In this document: one piece after another, positions 12,181-25,913 of the stretch
Position numbering within the stretch: the first letter of the stretch is position 1
Layout of the letters: the number at the start of each line of letters is the position of its first letter
Assembly (NCBI RefSeq): GCF_902167145.1
Contig: NC_050099.1
Coordinates: forward strand, 59,042,942-59,106,941
Source of the DNA: Zea mays
Taxonomy: Eukaryota; Streptophyta; Magnoliopsida; Poales; Poaceae
Length of the DNA stretch: 64,000 nt
Direction of reading: 5' to 3'
Program-made: the position numbers and the translations under genes
The notes under the pieces: generated by a model
What the model saw: the letters and a program-made list of their open reading frames with translations, nothing else
What the model was told of the DNA's origin: nothing
Databases searched by the model: none

Positions 12181-15100
12181 CCAAGGATCGAGTACCATTA
12201 GCTCACACGATGGTGATACTCAGAGAGAATACAATAAACATGAAACCACAAATTAAAGTACTGGAGTTATTACATAAATCGGAGTTTGATAAAAGATAAC
12301 AAGTTCTTAATAGTGCAGCGGATAATGAACAACGTCGGCACTGAGGAATAGGGCAAGGCCTAGCCCACTACTCCTCCTGGTCCTCTCCCTCCGAGGCGAC
12401 ATCCCACTCGACCGTCCAACCTGGTGGCAGGGTGGAAGGCCAAGTCACACCATCAATCATGTCCTGCAGTGTACCTATAAAAATATGCCACAAGCAAGGC
12501 TGAGTATACTAATACTTAGCTAGACTTACCCGGTGTGAGGAGTCTACTCCTCTACCTCTAGATCATGAAGCTATTTGGCTGAGGGGTTTGGTTTGCCAAA
12601 AGCAATAGCTGAGTCTAAAAACAGTTTTAGCTTTTCCAGTTCTAGCATATTTAATTAAGCTAGGTTTGCTCCTCTCTAAGCATACATGGTAACAATCATT
12701 TAGTGCAATCAACATGTTATCACAAGAAACCTCATTTCACTTTTTACTCGATGCAGTACAAGGGGTCAAGCGGTCTCATTAGCTGCGAGAAGCAGACGAT
12801 TTGAATCGAGTTTTTAACCTTGTAAGGTAAACCTAAACACACGACATGTAGGGGCACTTAGTCCCCACACATATCAGTCATCCCCGTCGATTCCCTAGCA
12901 ACAGAACAGGGCTCACGGCCTTGGCGTACAATGCTCCAATTGTCCCCAGCTGCCGCTGTGCAACGGCCACACTTGTACCCACCATAGCTAGCATGGGAGA
13001 CTCTGTCTTAGGTCTAGTGAGGAGTAAAGTCCGCGGGCAGGTTCAATGAGATGCTAGGCTTATCGGTTACCATATTTCCCGACATGTGTCTAGTACGTTC
13101 AAACGCTTGACTCAGGTATCCGCACATTAATCCTTAATTCCATTCCTGTCTCATAGACCCATCCACCCTGGATCCAAGTCCATAGACCATCATAGATCCC
13201 ATTATCAAGATGAATACAATCAATTCCTGACCTCGCGTGTGCTAGAAAAATCACTCGACTTCTACTGAAATCCCTAAATTAGCAAAGCAGCTACTCAACC
13301 TAGCATACTAGTATCCATCTCAAAAAGGAATCATGAGTTCATGCAACTAGAGTTTCAACCAACTCATACACTTAAGTGCACATTACAACCCTACAAACAT
13401 TAAGTGTAGTAAAATAGCATATATAAACGGTTATGCATAAAACCAAGGCTTGCCTTCGATTGCGGTTGCAGCGGGAGATTCTTCGGCAACGAGTTCGGGA
13501 GCTGGTTCCCGAGCTTCCTCTTGATGTGCCTCTGGCTCTTGAATTAAGACGTACTCTCTGTCCGCGAGATTGCAATGTAATGAATGCAAATGTATCAGTA
13601 TGAATGCAACATAATTATCCAATTGTTCATGTCTAAAGTGCATACTAGGTTTCAAGGATTTCTTCTTCTTTTTAACTTTTAAGGTCTTTTATAGGGTAGG
13701 TTGAACTACGCCTCTCTTTTAAAAAATTTCCGAAAATTCTATAAAACTTACAGTGGCTTCCTATTGGCTTACACAAGTCTGTCTCAAAAATTGAGGCCTA
13801 AAATGGGAGAGGTTTTCTCTGTACAAAAATATTAAAATCTAGGGCAGAGGGGGTACTTTGAACTACAACCCTTGAGTAGAAATGGCTTATTCCCTAATAC
13901 TTATTTTTGCTGGTGTTTGTGGGTGATAATATGCTTCTATGCCGAATTTTAGCCAAAGATACCTAATGGTTAATTAATGGTGATTTTCTAAAGTTTGGGG
14001 CTTAGTGGGTGCTTTCTACTACCACTCTATTTGAAAAATGTCAAACAACAAATTTCCCAATTTTTCTAGTTTCTTCCTTGCACAAGAGCAATCATTCCTA
14101 AATTTAATTATTTTTACTTATAGGGGATGGGTTGTACGATTTCTTAGAATATATAATCTTTCTCATGGGGCACGGAGTGGGGTGTATTCCACTATACAAC
14201 TAACTTAGTTTTATATTTTTCCCTTACACTACACATCATAATTACTTAGGGAAAAATACGGTTGCTTACTGTTTCCCACTTTTAGCCTTTCTTTTTAATT
14301 TTTTGAAGTATTGGCAATTTCCTAGTTTTATTTGTTTAACCCACTTATTGTGATATTCTCCAGTGGTTACTATTTTTACAGTGGTACAATAGTGGTCAAA
14401 GGTCTACTAAATTTTTCTCATCACTGTTGCATATGTACTATTATTTTTAATCATTATTTTTCTTAAAAACTCAATACCTAAATAAAATCATAAATTCCAG
14501 ATCATTACTGGACTAGGGTTCCATATATTTTTCCCATGAACTTTATCATTTAGTTATGCTAGGAAAAATAATATTGCTCTCTGGTTTCCATTTTTAGTGC
14601 CCTTTTTATTTTTCCAAGGTTTGAGTAAAAACATACCCTAGGGGATAAAATTTGTTTAATCTTGAGTACTGCGGTACTTAACATTTTTAAACAGTGCAAC
14701 TACTGGTCAAGTATCTCCATAAATTTTCTCAAGCCTAGTCTAAAAGTTTTTCTACCCTTTTCCGTATTTCCAAGGTTTAAGTGGTTTTTCTATTTAAATC
14801 AAAACTCTAAAAAGTAATATAGGAAATATGAGTTCTACTATTTTTACTTGGTAGATTACATTATGCCGAGCCTAGCAAAATTGGTTTGACAAATTTTGGA
14901 TGAATAATACTCAAGTTATGCTTTTTTCTAAGTCTGTTGTTGATTAAAAAGGATTTGAATTTTAAATAGAAAACGAAATCCACTTTGAGCTTGGGTCCCT
15001 GGCATATTTTCCCTGTGTTCCTTACAGACAGGTCCCCGGGCTACTATTCAGCTGAGTCACTGAAATTGCAGAAAACCACCTAGGCTTGTGAACTATCTAA

Positions 15101-17546
15101 TCCACGCTCCTAACCTCACCGGAATAGTAACCGTGGCGGAAGAAAGGGCAACGGGGCTTACTGGCAGTGATCTAGCTCCGGCGAAGTGTCCACGAAGGTC
15201 GGGAAGGTCCTGGCGAACACATCGATGGGCAGATGGCGGTCGGAGGTGGTCGGAGTCGCTCTGGCCGTGCGCGGGGGCGGAAGAGCTCGTCGGCGGCGAG
15301 GAGTCCAGCCTAAATACGACGGTAGAGTTCAATTGGTCGGTTCGGGAAGCTTTACCAGGTGACGCAGAAGCGGTGCACCCGAGGAATTTGAAAATGGTGC
15401 AGTGGCTTACCCGGTCCACACTCTCCGGTGAGCGGAGGAAGTCCGGCGAGGGTGGTCTGGCGTCTCCGGTGGGGTTGCGCTCGGTCTGAGGGCTTGGGAA
15501 GCTCCATGGGTCTCTGGTGAAGCTACCCGAGCAGCTGGCGTGGGTGAGGGGTGGCTGAGGTGAGCTGGCCGCGGTGGCCGGAGCTCGGGCGGCTCTACGG
15601 GCGGTGGAGCTCTCGGTTCACGGCCAAGGCTCCAGTGATTGAGCATGGTGAGTGTGCGAGGCTGAGGCAAGGATATCCAAGGGCTAATGGCCTTTATATG
15701 CGTGGGTGCGCGGCGGACTGACCGTGCGCGGGAGGGAGCGAGTGCGCGGGTTGGGCGAACATTGGCGTGCCGACCAGGGTCAAACACGTGTGCACGTTGT
15801 TTCTGCCCAAGTTATGGCGCGTGTAGTCACTCGTCCATGCCTACTCCTGCCTTGGTCAGTGCACAAAACCACTTCCCCTTCCCTCAAGCTACCGATCTTG
15901 TGTGGTGGTCAAAGGATTTGGCCTACTAGATCTATAGATATGAAGCACTCAAGTAGGATCTGTCTCACAGCCCGAGCCCGAGGCAAATCCCTGGTTTTGT
16001 CGTGTCTAAGGCCCGAATCCCAATGCCATCTTCAGATATGTGGTAGAGGGGTTAGTTTAACACAAATTTGTCAATGGGAGCCCATGGTTTTGAATTCAAA
16101 ATCTTCATGAACGCGGGCAATCTTTGTAAGAGGGCTGAATTTCGGTTAGGAGAAATCCTGATTTGCTTTGGGGCCCTCGGCTTGAGTGGCTTATTTAGGG
16201 ATTTTGCAAAATCTTTTTGAGCCAACATTCTTACTATCTTTTGTAGGTTATTAGTTGTATTACAACTTGAGAACATATCTGGTGCACATGGAAGATTGGT
16301 GCACATGGTGCACATATTAAAACATCACCACTAATTTTAGATCTAACGTCTCTAGTTGTTTGGTATATTTTGCTAAGGACACCCTCCGACGTGGTGGTGT
16401 GTAGTGGTGGAAGGTGTTATTTGTAAATTGAATGATCAACTAGAGACGTTAGATCTAAAATGAGTGGTGATGATTTAATATGTGCACCATGTGCACCAAT
16501 CTTCCATGTGCACCAGATATGTCCTCTTACAACTTTTATAATTAGCCCAAGTCATGACAACATGTTTTTCTTGGTCTTTTATTGAGTTTCTTTTCAGTGC
16601 TCCATTGCTCTAAAGAAAGGATTGTTAGGGTTTTAGCATTTCCCATCTTCCTTAAGCTTCATATGGTCAGGGTATGATTGTTAAGGTGAAAAAGACTCGA
16701 TTAAGTTTTAGCTCCTCAAGATTGGTGCCCTTTTGCTCCAACTAAAGCACATGTGATAATAGGTCACAATGTGGGTACTGAGGAGAAACCCTAAGTAACA
16801 CATGGAATGTTATCTTTTAGTCAAACTATATCTGTAAGATTAGAATATTATATTAATGTTAGAGAGGCTAATGCAATAAACATAGATTGATCAAACTAGT
16901 TTCCTAATTATAAAAGTATGTTATATAACAAAACTATGCCTATCAATGCGTAGGTATTTTTATTATGAGACTATCGCAACTTGAACGGGACAAATCGGAG
17001 TAAAAACGAAGAAGATATGAATTTTGCAAGATTATGAGTTTATTTTTCTACTAAGAATCACTTTTCTAGATTTAATTAAATGATTTACTAAGGTCTAGGG
17101 GCATCGGGTACAAAATTCAGAGAGAGGGTAGGGTTTAAAGCGTAAAACTAAGGACTTGGATGCAAGGATACACTTACCGATGTGGACGGAGGGTTAAATA
17201 CAAAAAAGAGCAGGGGCTCTTTATGAAAATCACCCGCCGAAGAGGTATCGGCCAATCCTAGCTGTCCGATCATCATCAAACCGCATAGATCTTATCAGCC
17301 ACGCGCCTGAACCGGTACGCCCCTCCTGACCGCACGATCCCAGATGAACGCACCAGATTCAAAGTGTGCCAAATCTAACCTAGCCCGCCCACACAGCGAT
17401 CAGCGGTCAGGATTGAGCCCAGCCGAGCCGGTACGAAGTTCAAATCCAGGCCACATGCACACGGATCGACAGTCCGAGTCGACCATGTTCTTCCGGTCGC
17501 CAGCCCCGGTGGTGCGCCCGACCACGGCGGTGGTGCCATGGCCGCA
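12181..17546 (-). repeat. Old LTR-like non-coding DNA, probably minus-oriented chromovirus LTR(s)
   Basis: No credible gene was found in 5.4 kb. The first 350 bases resemble in layout the starts of the minus-oriented LTRs at 8237 and 41963 ('tgtacctataaaa...gagtatactaatactta'). A GC-rich block at 15100-15800 holds overlapping ORFs of biased composition. The stretch continues across the inserted element at 24386, as shown by the TSD. It contains a MITE at 16269-16526. Assignment as one or two LTRs is unresolved. Confidence 0.45.
16269..16526. mobile_element. 258-bp Mutator-like MITE with 9-bp TSD
   Basis: Near-perfect long terminal inverted repeats of about 90 bases. The left end starts GAGAACATATCTGGTGCAC; the reverse complement of the right end starts GAGGACATATCTGGTGCAC. 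A unique centre of about 75 bases separates the arms. Both sides are flanked by the identical 9-mer TTACAACTT (16260-16268 and 16527-16535). A 9-bp duplication and long TIRs are typical of Mutator-like elements. It encodes nothing. Confidence 0.9.
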
Positions 17547-20101
17547 TGTAACGCCCTAAAAATTAAACCATATTTATAATCCAAATATGGAGTGTCCTAT
17601 GGATGATCGGAGGCCGTAGATGTATAGATCTCATCAAGATGATTCCGATCAATCACTAGTTTGCCTTGTTTGGAGTCTGGATGAGTCTTTTCGAGTGTCG
17701 GTTGATCTGAGCCATTGGATATTAGGATTGTAGAAGTTTTCTTCTATTTATACCTCCCTAACCCTCGAATCCACGTCCTCCCACCCCTAGCAGCCATCAC
17801 CCTTTTGTGCCTTGCCCCAAGAGAAGAGAGGAAGAAAAAGGGAGAGAAGAGAGGGGAGATGATGGCATACCGTCGCCCATCATCGTCGTTCCTCTCCAAG
17901 AATTGGTTGGATTTCCTTTCCTCTCTCTCTTTTCTCCACTTGATGAATGAATTCCCTTGTTTTTGGATGAGTTTTAGGCCCTGCAATTAACTTTTTTGGT
18001 TGGATTAGATGGGGATTAGATTTTGATCTCGAAATTAGTTTCTGTAGAATGGTTGATTCAATAGTTTCTGTTCATGCCAGTTTTCCGTGGTCTTAGTGGC
18101 CTCAAAAAAATAAAAAGTTTATCTATGAGTCGTAGATAATTTGTAGATCTTTCCGTGGCTGCGAAGAACACCTCAATCGGACATCAGATCAGAAAGTTAT
18201 TGCAGTTTAATTGTAGCAGTTTTTCAGTCACATAATTCTGTGCAGAATCTGTTCTCTTAAGATTTAGACAATTTTATCAACAGAATTAAACTTTAGGATT
18301 CTAAAATAAGTTGTATACAATTTCATAAGCTTTCCAGATTGTTAAAGAGCGCATTCATATGAATTATGAAACTCCAGTTATGTTTGTTTTACTGTGGTTG
18401 TTCCTGTTTGCCTGATAAAAATGAGTGTGTCTGTTCACTGGTGGGTTGCATATAGTAAATAGCAGAATTGGCTGTTCCAACTATGGAGACATTTGTAGAG
18501 GGATAAAACTTCTTACTGCCAGCAGAATTTAATAATTTATGGTTGAGTAGTTTGAGAGATATTGAATTTTGAATTTAACTATGTTGTTGTCTGAAACAGA
18601 TTCAGACAGTTATCTTATCAGATGTTTTAGAACTTATAGATGGAAGAATTTAATTATCCATTGAATACCGAAGTTGTAGAGTATTTTGTGTAGATACTCC
18701 TAGAGTATTTATTTGATATCACCACTGTTATAATTTTAAAGATACAAAAATAACAAACAGTGCTGCTGCTGTTTGGCATGTGGTTCAGGGTGGGAGTCTT
18801 TCCAACGGGTCTTGGTTTCAAGTGTAGGAGCGATTTTTTGATTGTTGGCAAATGTTTGTAAAATATTTGTACTAAGTTTTATGCCCGCTAGCAGGTGGCT
18901 ACACTACGGATCATGCCTAGTACATTTTTCTTCTTCGATGAAGGCAAGTGAATGTAGCGGTGGTTGCTACCGTTTTGACTTGTTGTTTTTTTCGCCTACA
19001 CTCTAATATTCAAAATTATGGAATTCTTTCATAATTGAACTCTATGGTGGTGCTTTACTTGCTTGTATTATACTGATGTTCAATCATATATTGATGATGA
19101 TTATGGTTCGAGTATGACCCATGAGATTAATTTACACCCCTGAAGGCAGATAAAGTATTATTTGAGGTTTCTATTGTATCTGAAGGCAGATGAAGTATTA
19201 TTTGAGGTTTGTTTTGTACCGGAAGGAAGTGAAGTATATTGATAAATGCAGCATGCCATATGCATTACATGATTCATTTGCATCTGAAGTTTGGTCGTGA
19301 CCTATGGTCCGACCGTACCGGTACAACTTAGCATCGTACGTTGCCCGAGGAGGGGTACGATGCGGCTTTATACCCTTAGAGGTATGAAGGCAGAGGACAT
19401 ATGCATTGCATTCATATGCATTCATTGAAGTGATATTAGCAGATGATGTGGTTTTATACTCTCAGAGGTATGAGGGTAGAGGACCTACACATTGCATTCC
19501 TATGCATACATTGAAGTGATATCTGCATGTATTGTTGACGCAGGGAAGGGTTATACAACCTATTATGGTTGTTCGAGGAAATGAGATGGTATTGGTTATA
19601 TTGGGACTATTGAGTTCTATATCTACAAGTATTTCTGATCTCAATTGTGATTCCTTTAAAATGTTGTTTAATTCAATTTGTGGTTTAAATATCTCATCAA
19701 AACAATTTGCTTGCTGAGATGTATCATCTCACTCTTGCATTACTCAATGCAGGTACTTGATTCATGTTAGGAATGAGTGAAGTAGCAGCACGTCCACCTT
19801 CAGTATTATAATAATGTTGCCTAGTTGCAGCCATGATTTAATTAGAAACTCGATGTCAAATGGTGTTTGTTTTTTTCTAGTCGTGTGCAGTGGTTAGTTC
19901 AGTTCATGTCGTTATTTTTAACTTTCCTTTGCTAGCAGATTAATAATGCTTAGTATGTTTTTTGTCATGATATATGTTTATACACTGTTGCCCCTCGTTT
20001 ATGCAATCTTTCAAAGGAGATGCTGCCGAAATTTTATATATGGATGTCAGATGTGTAGTTTAGTAGCATTCTGGGGTATTTGTGGACCCCGGGGTGTTAC
20101 A
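17547..20101 (+). repeat. 5' LTR of the LARD-like element
   Basis: A 2555-bp LTR with 6-bp inverted ends TGTAAC/GTTACA. It carries a purine-rich stretch at 17820-17865. The 60-90 aa ORFs inside it occur in both LTRs and are not supported as genes. Confidence 0.95.
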
Positions 20102-21825
20102 GTTGGTATCAAAGCATAGGCTTTAGATTCTTGGTAATTTGAAGATAAATTTGACATACTTGCACATATAGGAATTGTATGGGTTCAAATATCTTTGATA
20201 TATATTAGTGTCTTTGAAGTGCAGATGACAATAATTTCACCCCTCCCTATTCCTTTACGGTGATGTGGTAAGTTGTTTATGACTTAATGCCTAATATGAT
20301 TTATCTCTAAATCTTTATATTGTTTTATTAATGCGATTGATATCGCTGGTCTTTGGTGAGATTGAAGTTGTTATTATGCTTGTGATATACAAGTATGTCT
20401 ATGTTGTTTTCATCATGTTTTTCATGGTTGAGTTTTATTACAATAATATTGTTATATATGCTTGATTGAGGATGTTCCTAAGAGGAGTGTGAATTGCGTG
20501 TTTTGGGTTACAAGGTAACCATCAATTTGAATTTAAGTTGTTGAGCGGTTGGTGGATAGTTCCATCTATCTTTGCAAAGAATGATTATTTATGTCGAGAA
20601 ACCAGTTCTGAAAGAAATGAATATTGGTACTTTTATATGAATTTTTGGGAAGTCTTTACATAGCCAGAATGGCTTACATGTCTGTCTCCTATTGTGTGTT
20701 TTAGTAGCCACAAAGCCTAGAGGTGGTTTAAAGTGGTTGCATGTTAGTCATGCTAGTTGTAGAATAAATCTTTGTTTTTCTTGATCCATTGATTATGTAT
20801 TAATATGTTGAGGATCAGATGGTTCTCTCCCTGATGCATGCTGGTGGAGCCATTATTGGACCACCTATCTATTGGTTTGAATGAAGTCATTGCCTAGCCT
20901 AGAGTTGGTTGTGTGTGGTTAGTCACCTATTCCTAAATGATGTGGTTTTTACATCAACTTGAGATGTTTGTCAAATGTGTGAAGGATTACAGGGTTATTA
21001 TTGACCTTGTATGTCTGGTACTTTGAGTGCATCGTATGATAGAATGAAATGTAAGTTTCTGAACCACAGTAGATGAAGACTTATATTATGTGTAGGTTAA
21101 CCTTACTAGTTTGGATATTTTTCTTAGTTGAGTTGTTGGATGAAGTATAATGACATTGGTTAAGCAAGTATTGTGTTGTTGTTATGCTATCAATGCTCTT
21201 TGTGGAGTTTTTGGCATTTCTTCGATGAAATGTGCCACGCAGAATGTTATGGGCTTCTTGTTGGCTTTATTGCTCCATTAGTTCTGTAGACTTTCTCCCT
21301 TTTGTGGGGTGCAAAGAATGTTAGATTACATGATTATCTTTTTATGATGGCAAGAACGGGGTTTAGGAAGATTAGGAGTTTTGTTTCAATAGAACTACTT
21401 GTTTTGTGGTGCTGTGAGGTGAGGTGTTTGATCTTCTTATACGTTCATCTGGTGTGGATGTTTCACCATTGAATTAAAATGAATTGTTGAAGTTAGTAAG
21501 GGTTGTGCTTAGTGCATATTACCCCTTCATAAAAGAGTGTCGTTTTAAGACATTGATGTTGATGTATGGTTGCATTCAAATTCGATGTTGTGAAATCGTA
21601 GTGTTGGTTGCATCTATGACTTGCTTTGAGCTTCATTGCAGGTTGTTTCATGTTTGTTGTCTGGTTGTGTAGCTTCCTTAGACCATTAGTTCGAGCTAGA
21701 AGTTCTTGTGTTTATTAATAACAATAATGGACCCATGTTTTGAATGGTGGTGCTATTTGGGGTATCTTGGATGTTTTGCTTGGAGTGGTCGAATTCGAGG
21801 ATGAATTCTTTTTAAGGGGGTAGAA
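20102..21825 (+). other. Internal region of the LARD-like element, no coding capacity
   Basis: The region is 1724 bp and AT-rich. Stops are frequent in all frames; the longest ORF is 62 codons (21484-21672) and shows no recognised motif. It ends with a PPT-like TTTTTAAGGGGGTAGAA at 21809-21825. It may be heavily decayed pol DNA, but no domain could be recognised. Confidence 0.8.
20104..20115 (+). other. Primer-binding site (initiator methionine tRNA type)
   Basis: TGGTATCAAAGC starts two bases after the LTR. It matches the common plant tRNA-Met PBS TGGTATCAGAGC with one mismatch. Confidence 0.85.
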
Positions 21826-24380
21826 TGTAACGCCCTAAAAATTAAACCATATTTATAATCCAAATATGGAGTGTCCTACGGATGATCGGAGGTCGTATAT
21901 GTATAGATCTCATCAAGATGATTCCGATCAATCACTAGTTTGCCTTGTTTGGAGTCCGGATGAGTCTTTTCGAGTGTCGGTTGATCTGAGCCATTGGATA
22001 TTAGGATTGTAGAAGTTTTCTTCTATTTATACCTCCCTAACCCTAGAATCCACGTCCTCCCACCCCTAGCAGCCATCACCCTTTTGTGCCTTGCCCCAAG
22101 AGAAGAGAGGAAGAAAAAGGGAGAGAAGAGAGGGGAGATGAGGGCATACCGTCGCCCATCATCGTCGTTCCTCTCCAAGAATTGGTTGGATTTCCTTTCC
22201 TCTCTCTTTTCTCCACTTGATGAATGTTTTCCCTTGTTTTGGATGAGTTTTAGGCCCTGCAATTAACATTTTTTGGTTGGATTAGATGGGGGATTAGATT
22301 TTGATCTCGAAATTAGTTTCTGTAGAATGCCAGATTCAACAGTTTCTGTTCATGCCAGTTTTCCGTGGTCTTAGTGGCCTCAAAAAAATAAAAAGTCTAT
22401 CTATGAGTCGTAGATAATTTGTAGATCTTTCCGTGGCTGCGAAGAACACCTCAATTGGACATCAGATTAGAAAGTTATTGCAGTTTAATTATAGCAGTTT
22501 TTTAGTCTCATAATTCTGTGCAGAATCTGTTCTCTTAAGATTTAGACAATTTTATCAACAGAATTAAACTTTAGGATTCTAAAAGAAGTTGTATACAATT
22601 TTATAAGCTTTCCAGATTGTTAAAGAGCGTATTCATATGAATTATAAAACTCCAGTTATGTTTGTTTTACTGTGGTTGTTCCTGTTTGTCTGATAAAAAT
22701 GAGTGGGGTTGTTCACTGGTGGGTTGCATATAGTAAATAGCAGAATTGGCTGTTCCAACTATGGAGACATTTGTAGATAGATAAAAGTTCTTACTGCCAG
22801 CAGAATTTCATAATTGTTTGTTGAGTAGTTTGAGAGATATTGAATTTTGAAGTTAACTATGTTGTTGTCTGAAACAGATTCAGACAGTTATCTTATCAGA
22901 TGTTTTAGAACTTATAGATGGCAGAACTTAATTATCCATTGAATACCGAAGTTGTAGAGTATTTTGTGTAGATACTCCTACAATATTTGTTTGATATCAC
23001 CACTGTTATAATTTTAAAGATACAAAATTAACAAACAGCGCTCCTGCTGTTTGGCATGTGGTTCAGGGTGGGAGTCTTTCCAACGGGTCTTGGTTTCAAG
23101 TGTAGGAGCGATTTGTTGATTGTTGGCAAATGTTTGTGAAATATTTGTACTAAGTTTTATGCCCTCTAGCAGGTGGCTACACTCCGGATCATGCCTAGTA
23201 CATTTTTCTTCTTCGATGAAGGCAAGTGAATGTAGCGGTGGTTGCTACCGTTTTGACTTGTTGGTTTTTTTCGCCTACACTCTAATATTCAGAATTATGG
23301 AATTCTTTCATAATTGAACTCTATGGTGATGCTTTACTTGCTTGTATTATACTGATGTTCAATCATATATTGATGATGATTATGGTTCAAGTATGACCCA
23401 TGAGATTAATTTACACCCATGAAGGCAGATAAAGTATTATTTGAGATTTCTATTGTATCTGAAGGCAGATGAAGTATTATTTGAGGTTTGTTTTGTATCC
23501 GAAGGAAGTGAAGTATATTGATAAATGCAGCATGGCATATGCATTACATGATTCATTTGTGTCTAAAGTTTGGTCGTGACCTATGGTCCGACCGTACCGG
23601 TGCAACTTAGCATCGTACGTTGCCCGAGGAGGGGTACGATGCGGCTTCATACCCTTAGAGGTATGAAGGCAGAGGACATATGCATTGCATTCATATGCAT
23701 TCATTGAAGTGATATTAGCAAATGATGTGGTTTTATACTCTCAGAGGTATGAGGGCAGAGGACCTACACATTTCATTCCTATGCATACATTGAAGTGATA
23801 TCTGCAGGTATTGTTGAAGCAAGGAAGGGTTATACAACCTATTATGGTTGTTCGAGGAAATGAGATGGTATTAGTTATATTGGGACTATTGAGTTCTATA
23901 TCTACAAGTATTTCTGATCTCAATTGTGATTCCTTTAAAATGTTGTTTAATTCAATTTGTGGTTTAAATATCTCATCAAAACAATTTGCTTGCTGAGATG
24001 TATCATCTCACTCTTGCATTACTCAATGCAGGTACTTGATTCATGTTGGGAATGAGTGAAGTAGCAGCACGTCCACCTTCACAATTATAATAACACTGCC
24101 TAGTTGCAGCCATGATTTAATTAGAAACTTGATGTCAAATGATGTTTGTTTTTTTCTAGTCGTGTGCACTGGTTAATTCAGTTCATGTCATTATGTTTAA
24201 CTTTCCTTTGCTAGCAGATTAATAATGCTTAGTATGTTTTTTGTCATGATATATGTTTATACACTGTTGCCCCTCGTTTATGCAATCTTTCAAAGGAGAT
24301 GCTGCCGAAATTTTATATATGGATGTCAGATGTGTAGTTCAGTAGTATTCCGGGGTGTTTGTGGACCCCGGGGTGTTACA
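21826..24380 (+). repeat. 3' LTR of the LARD-like element
   Basis: Same length and ends as the 5' LTR. Between 23400 and 24380 scattered substitutions amount to roughly 2-3 per 100 bases by eye, suggesting an insertion on the order of one million years ago under usual grass LTR rates. Confidence 0.95.
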
Positions 24381-24385
24381 CCGCA

Positions 24386-25487
24386 GTCCATGAAATCTCC
24401 ACCTAGAATTCCTAACCTCGACGTGGATGGTGCAACACAAAGAGAACGACTAGAAGCTTGAGGCAATGGGACCCATACCGTAGCTCACGCCCCCAAACAC
24501 ACCAGCCACGGCAAAGTGGGGTTCTATGGCGGTGCACGAGCTTCAGTGACAAATTCGCGTCGATCCCATGACCCAGCACCCAAAATTTCTCTCGCCCATC
24601 TTCCTTACATCACCACGAAGCTCCCTGGCATGAATCTGGACCCTAAACGGCGGCGCACTATGGTTTCGCCCGTTGTGGCGTAGCTTCTCTCTCTCTCTCT
24701 GCTCCCTCCCTTGTTTTCACTCTGCACACACGCTCGGCACGGTGCTCGAGTTTTATGCACGGGAACGGGTAGTCCGAGCCAGGTTGTTTCAACCACCCGG
24801 TGAGTTCGGTAGCAGGCATGGCGAGTTTGCCGCAACCAACCCGAGCTGGACGACAGTGCTGACGACTAGGGCCCACACCTCAGTGGCCTAGGGAGCAACC
24901 CGCGCGCATGAGCGTGACGGTAGCCGAGCGGGCCCACAAACCAGAGATACGGCGCGAAAATGGTGAGTGGGGGTCGACCGGCCATGATGGGCCAAGGGGA
25001 GGGAAAAGTGAGGTAGGCCGCAGTGGAGAGTTTCGACCCAGGCACAGGGTATTTCTCTCTTTTTTATTATTATTATTTTATTTTATGTTCCCTATTTTGC
25101 ATTTCTATTTCATTTCAAATTTAAATCTGAGTTTAATTTAGACTAGATGCACAATAAAAATCCAACATGCACAATATAATTTATGATAGCTATTTATTTA
25201 CCATTTTTATGCAAATATTTTCTTAATGTGCATCCACAAAACATGTATTTTAATAAAGTTAATTCCGACTCAATTTAAATCCTTGTTTTAAATTTCAGAT
25301 TCCACTCTCAATCTTAATATGAATAAGGATTCTACTGTTTTTAATATTGTTATTTGCATATTGTAATGTCATTAGTTGAGTATGCAAAGAAAAAAAAGGA
25401 AGTCAAGGAATCCCCAAAACATCCACTTATAAATTTATTTATTTATTTATTTTATTATTTTTGCACATACCAATTTTGGGTTTTACA
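24386..25487 (-). repeat. Continuation of the old LTR-like DNA after the LARD insertion
   Basis: Continues the 12181-17546 stretch (same TSD). It is GC-rich to about 25040, then AT-rich, and ends GGGTTTTACA at 25487. Read on the minus strand this gives TGTAAAACCCAAAATTGG, a start typical of chromovirus LTRs. It abuts the truncated pol of element C with no TSD visible. Confidence 0.45.
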
Positions 25488-25913
25488 TGTTTCAAGATCA
25501 ACAGGGTTCACCCCATTTAGGCTTTTGTTCGGAGATGAAGCGATAACACCGGAAGGAGTAAATGCAGGATCAATAAGGACTTTAGCTTCGGCAGAGGACG
25601 AAGACATTTGCAAAGTATCAAAAGACTCCATATAAGGGATCAAACTTCATGCAATAGTTCATATCAATAAATACCAAGCCGAAAAAGCAAAGTGGCGGGA
25701 CAGGAAAGTGAGATTAAAGAATATTAAGCCAGGGCATTTGTTGCTTCGAAGAATAGCCAACCTAGAAATAGTGGGAAGCTATTACTCAAGTGGGAGGGCC
25801 CATTCTTGGTAGTATCTTCGTCAAGGCCAGGATCGTATAGGTTAAGATACATGGATGGGAATGATATTCCAAGATCTTGGAATGCAGACGAGCTTCAGAG
25901 ATACTATGTGTAA
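25488..25913 (+). pseudogene. Integrase C-terminal fragment of element C
   Basis: The frame begins at the Ser-Arg-Ser-Thr-Gly-Phe-Thr-Pro-Phe region after the DDE core and runs through the chromatin-proximal tail. It ends at the same TAA as the pol genes of A and B. It has a stop at 25633 and a frameshift near 25775. The catalytic part is absent. Confidence 0.85.

Larger units (their letters stand above)
17547..24380 (+). mobile_element. Complete non-autonomous LTR retrotransposon with 2555-bp LTRs (LARD-like)
   Basis: Two direct repeats of identical length (17547-20101 and 21826-24380) begin TGTAACGCCC and end GGGGTGTTACA. They are flanked by a perfect 5-bp TSD, CCGCA (17542-17546 and 24381-24385). 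A PBS follows the left LTR and a PPT precedes the right one. The internal region is only 1724 bp and holds no gag or pol domain, so replication would need proteins in trans. The methionine-tRNA PBS and the end 'GAATTCGAGGATGAATTC' before the PPT suggest derivation from a Tekay/Del-type chromovirus. The LTRs differ by a few percent by eye. Confidence 0.95.

Noticed and set aside
15088..15787. ORFs of 108-133 codons on both strands
   Set aside because: They lie in a GC-rich part of an LTR-like stretch, mirror each other and show no domain.
17715..22266. Paired ORFs of 79-91 codons in each 2555-bp LTR
   Set aside because: Present only because the LTRs are duplicates; no start context, domain or conservation beyond that.
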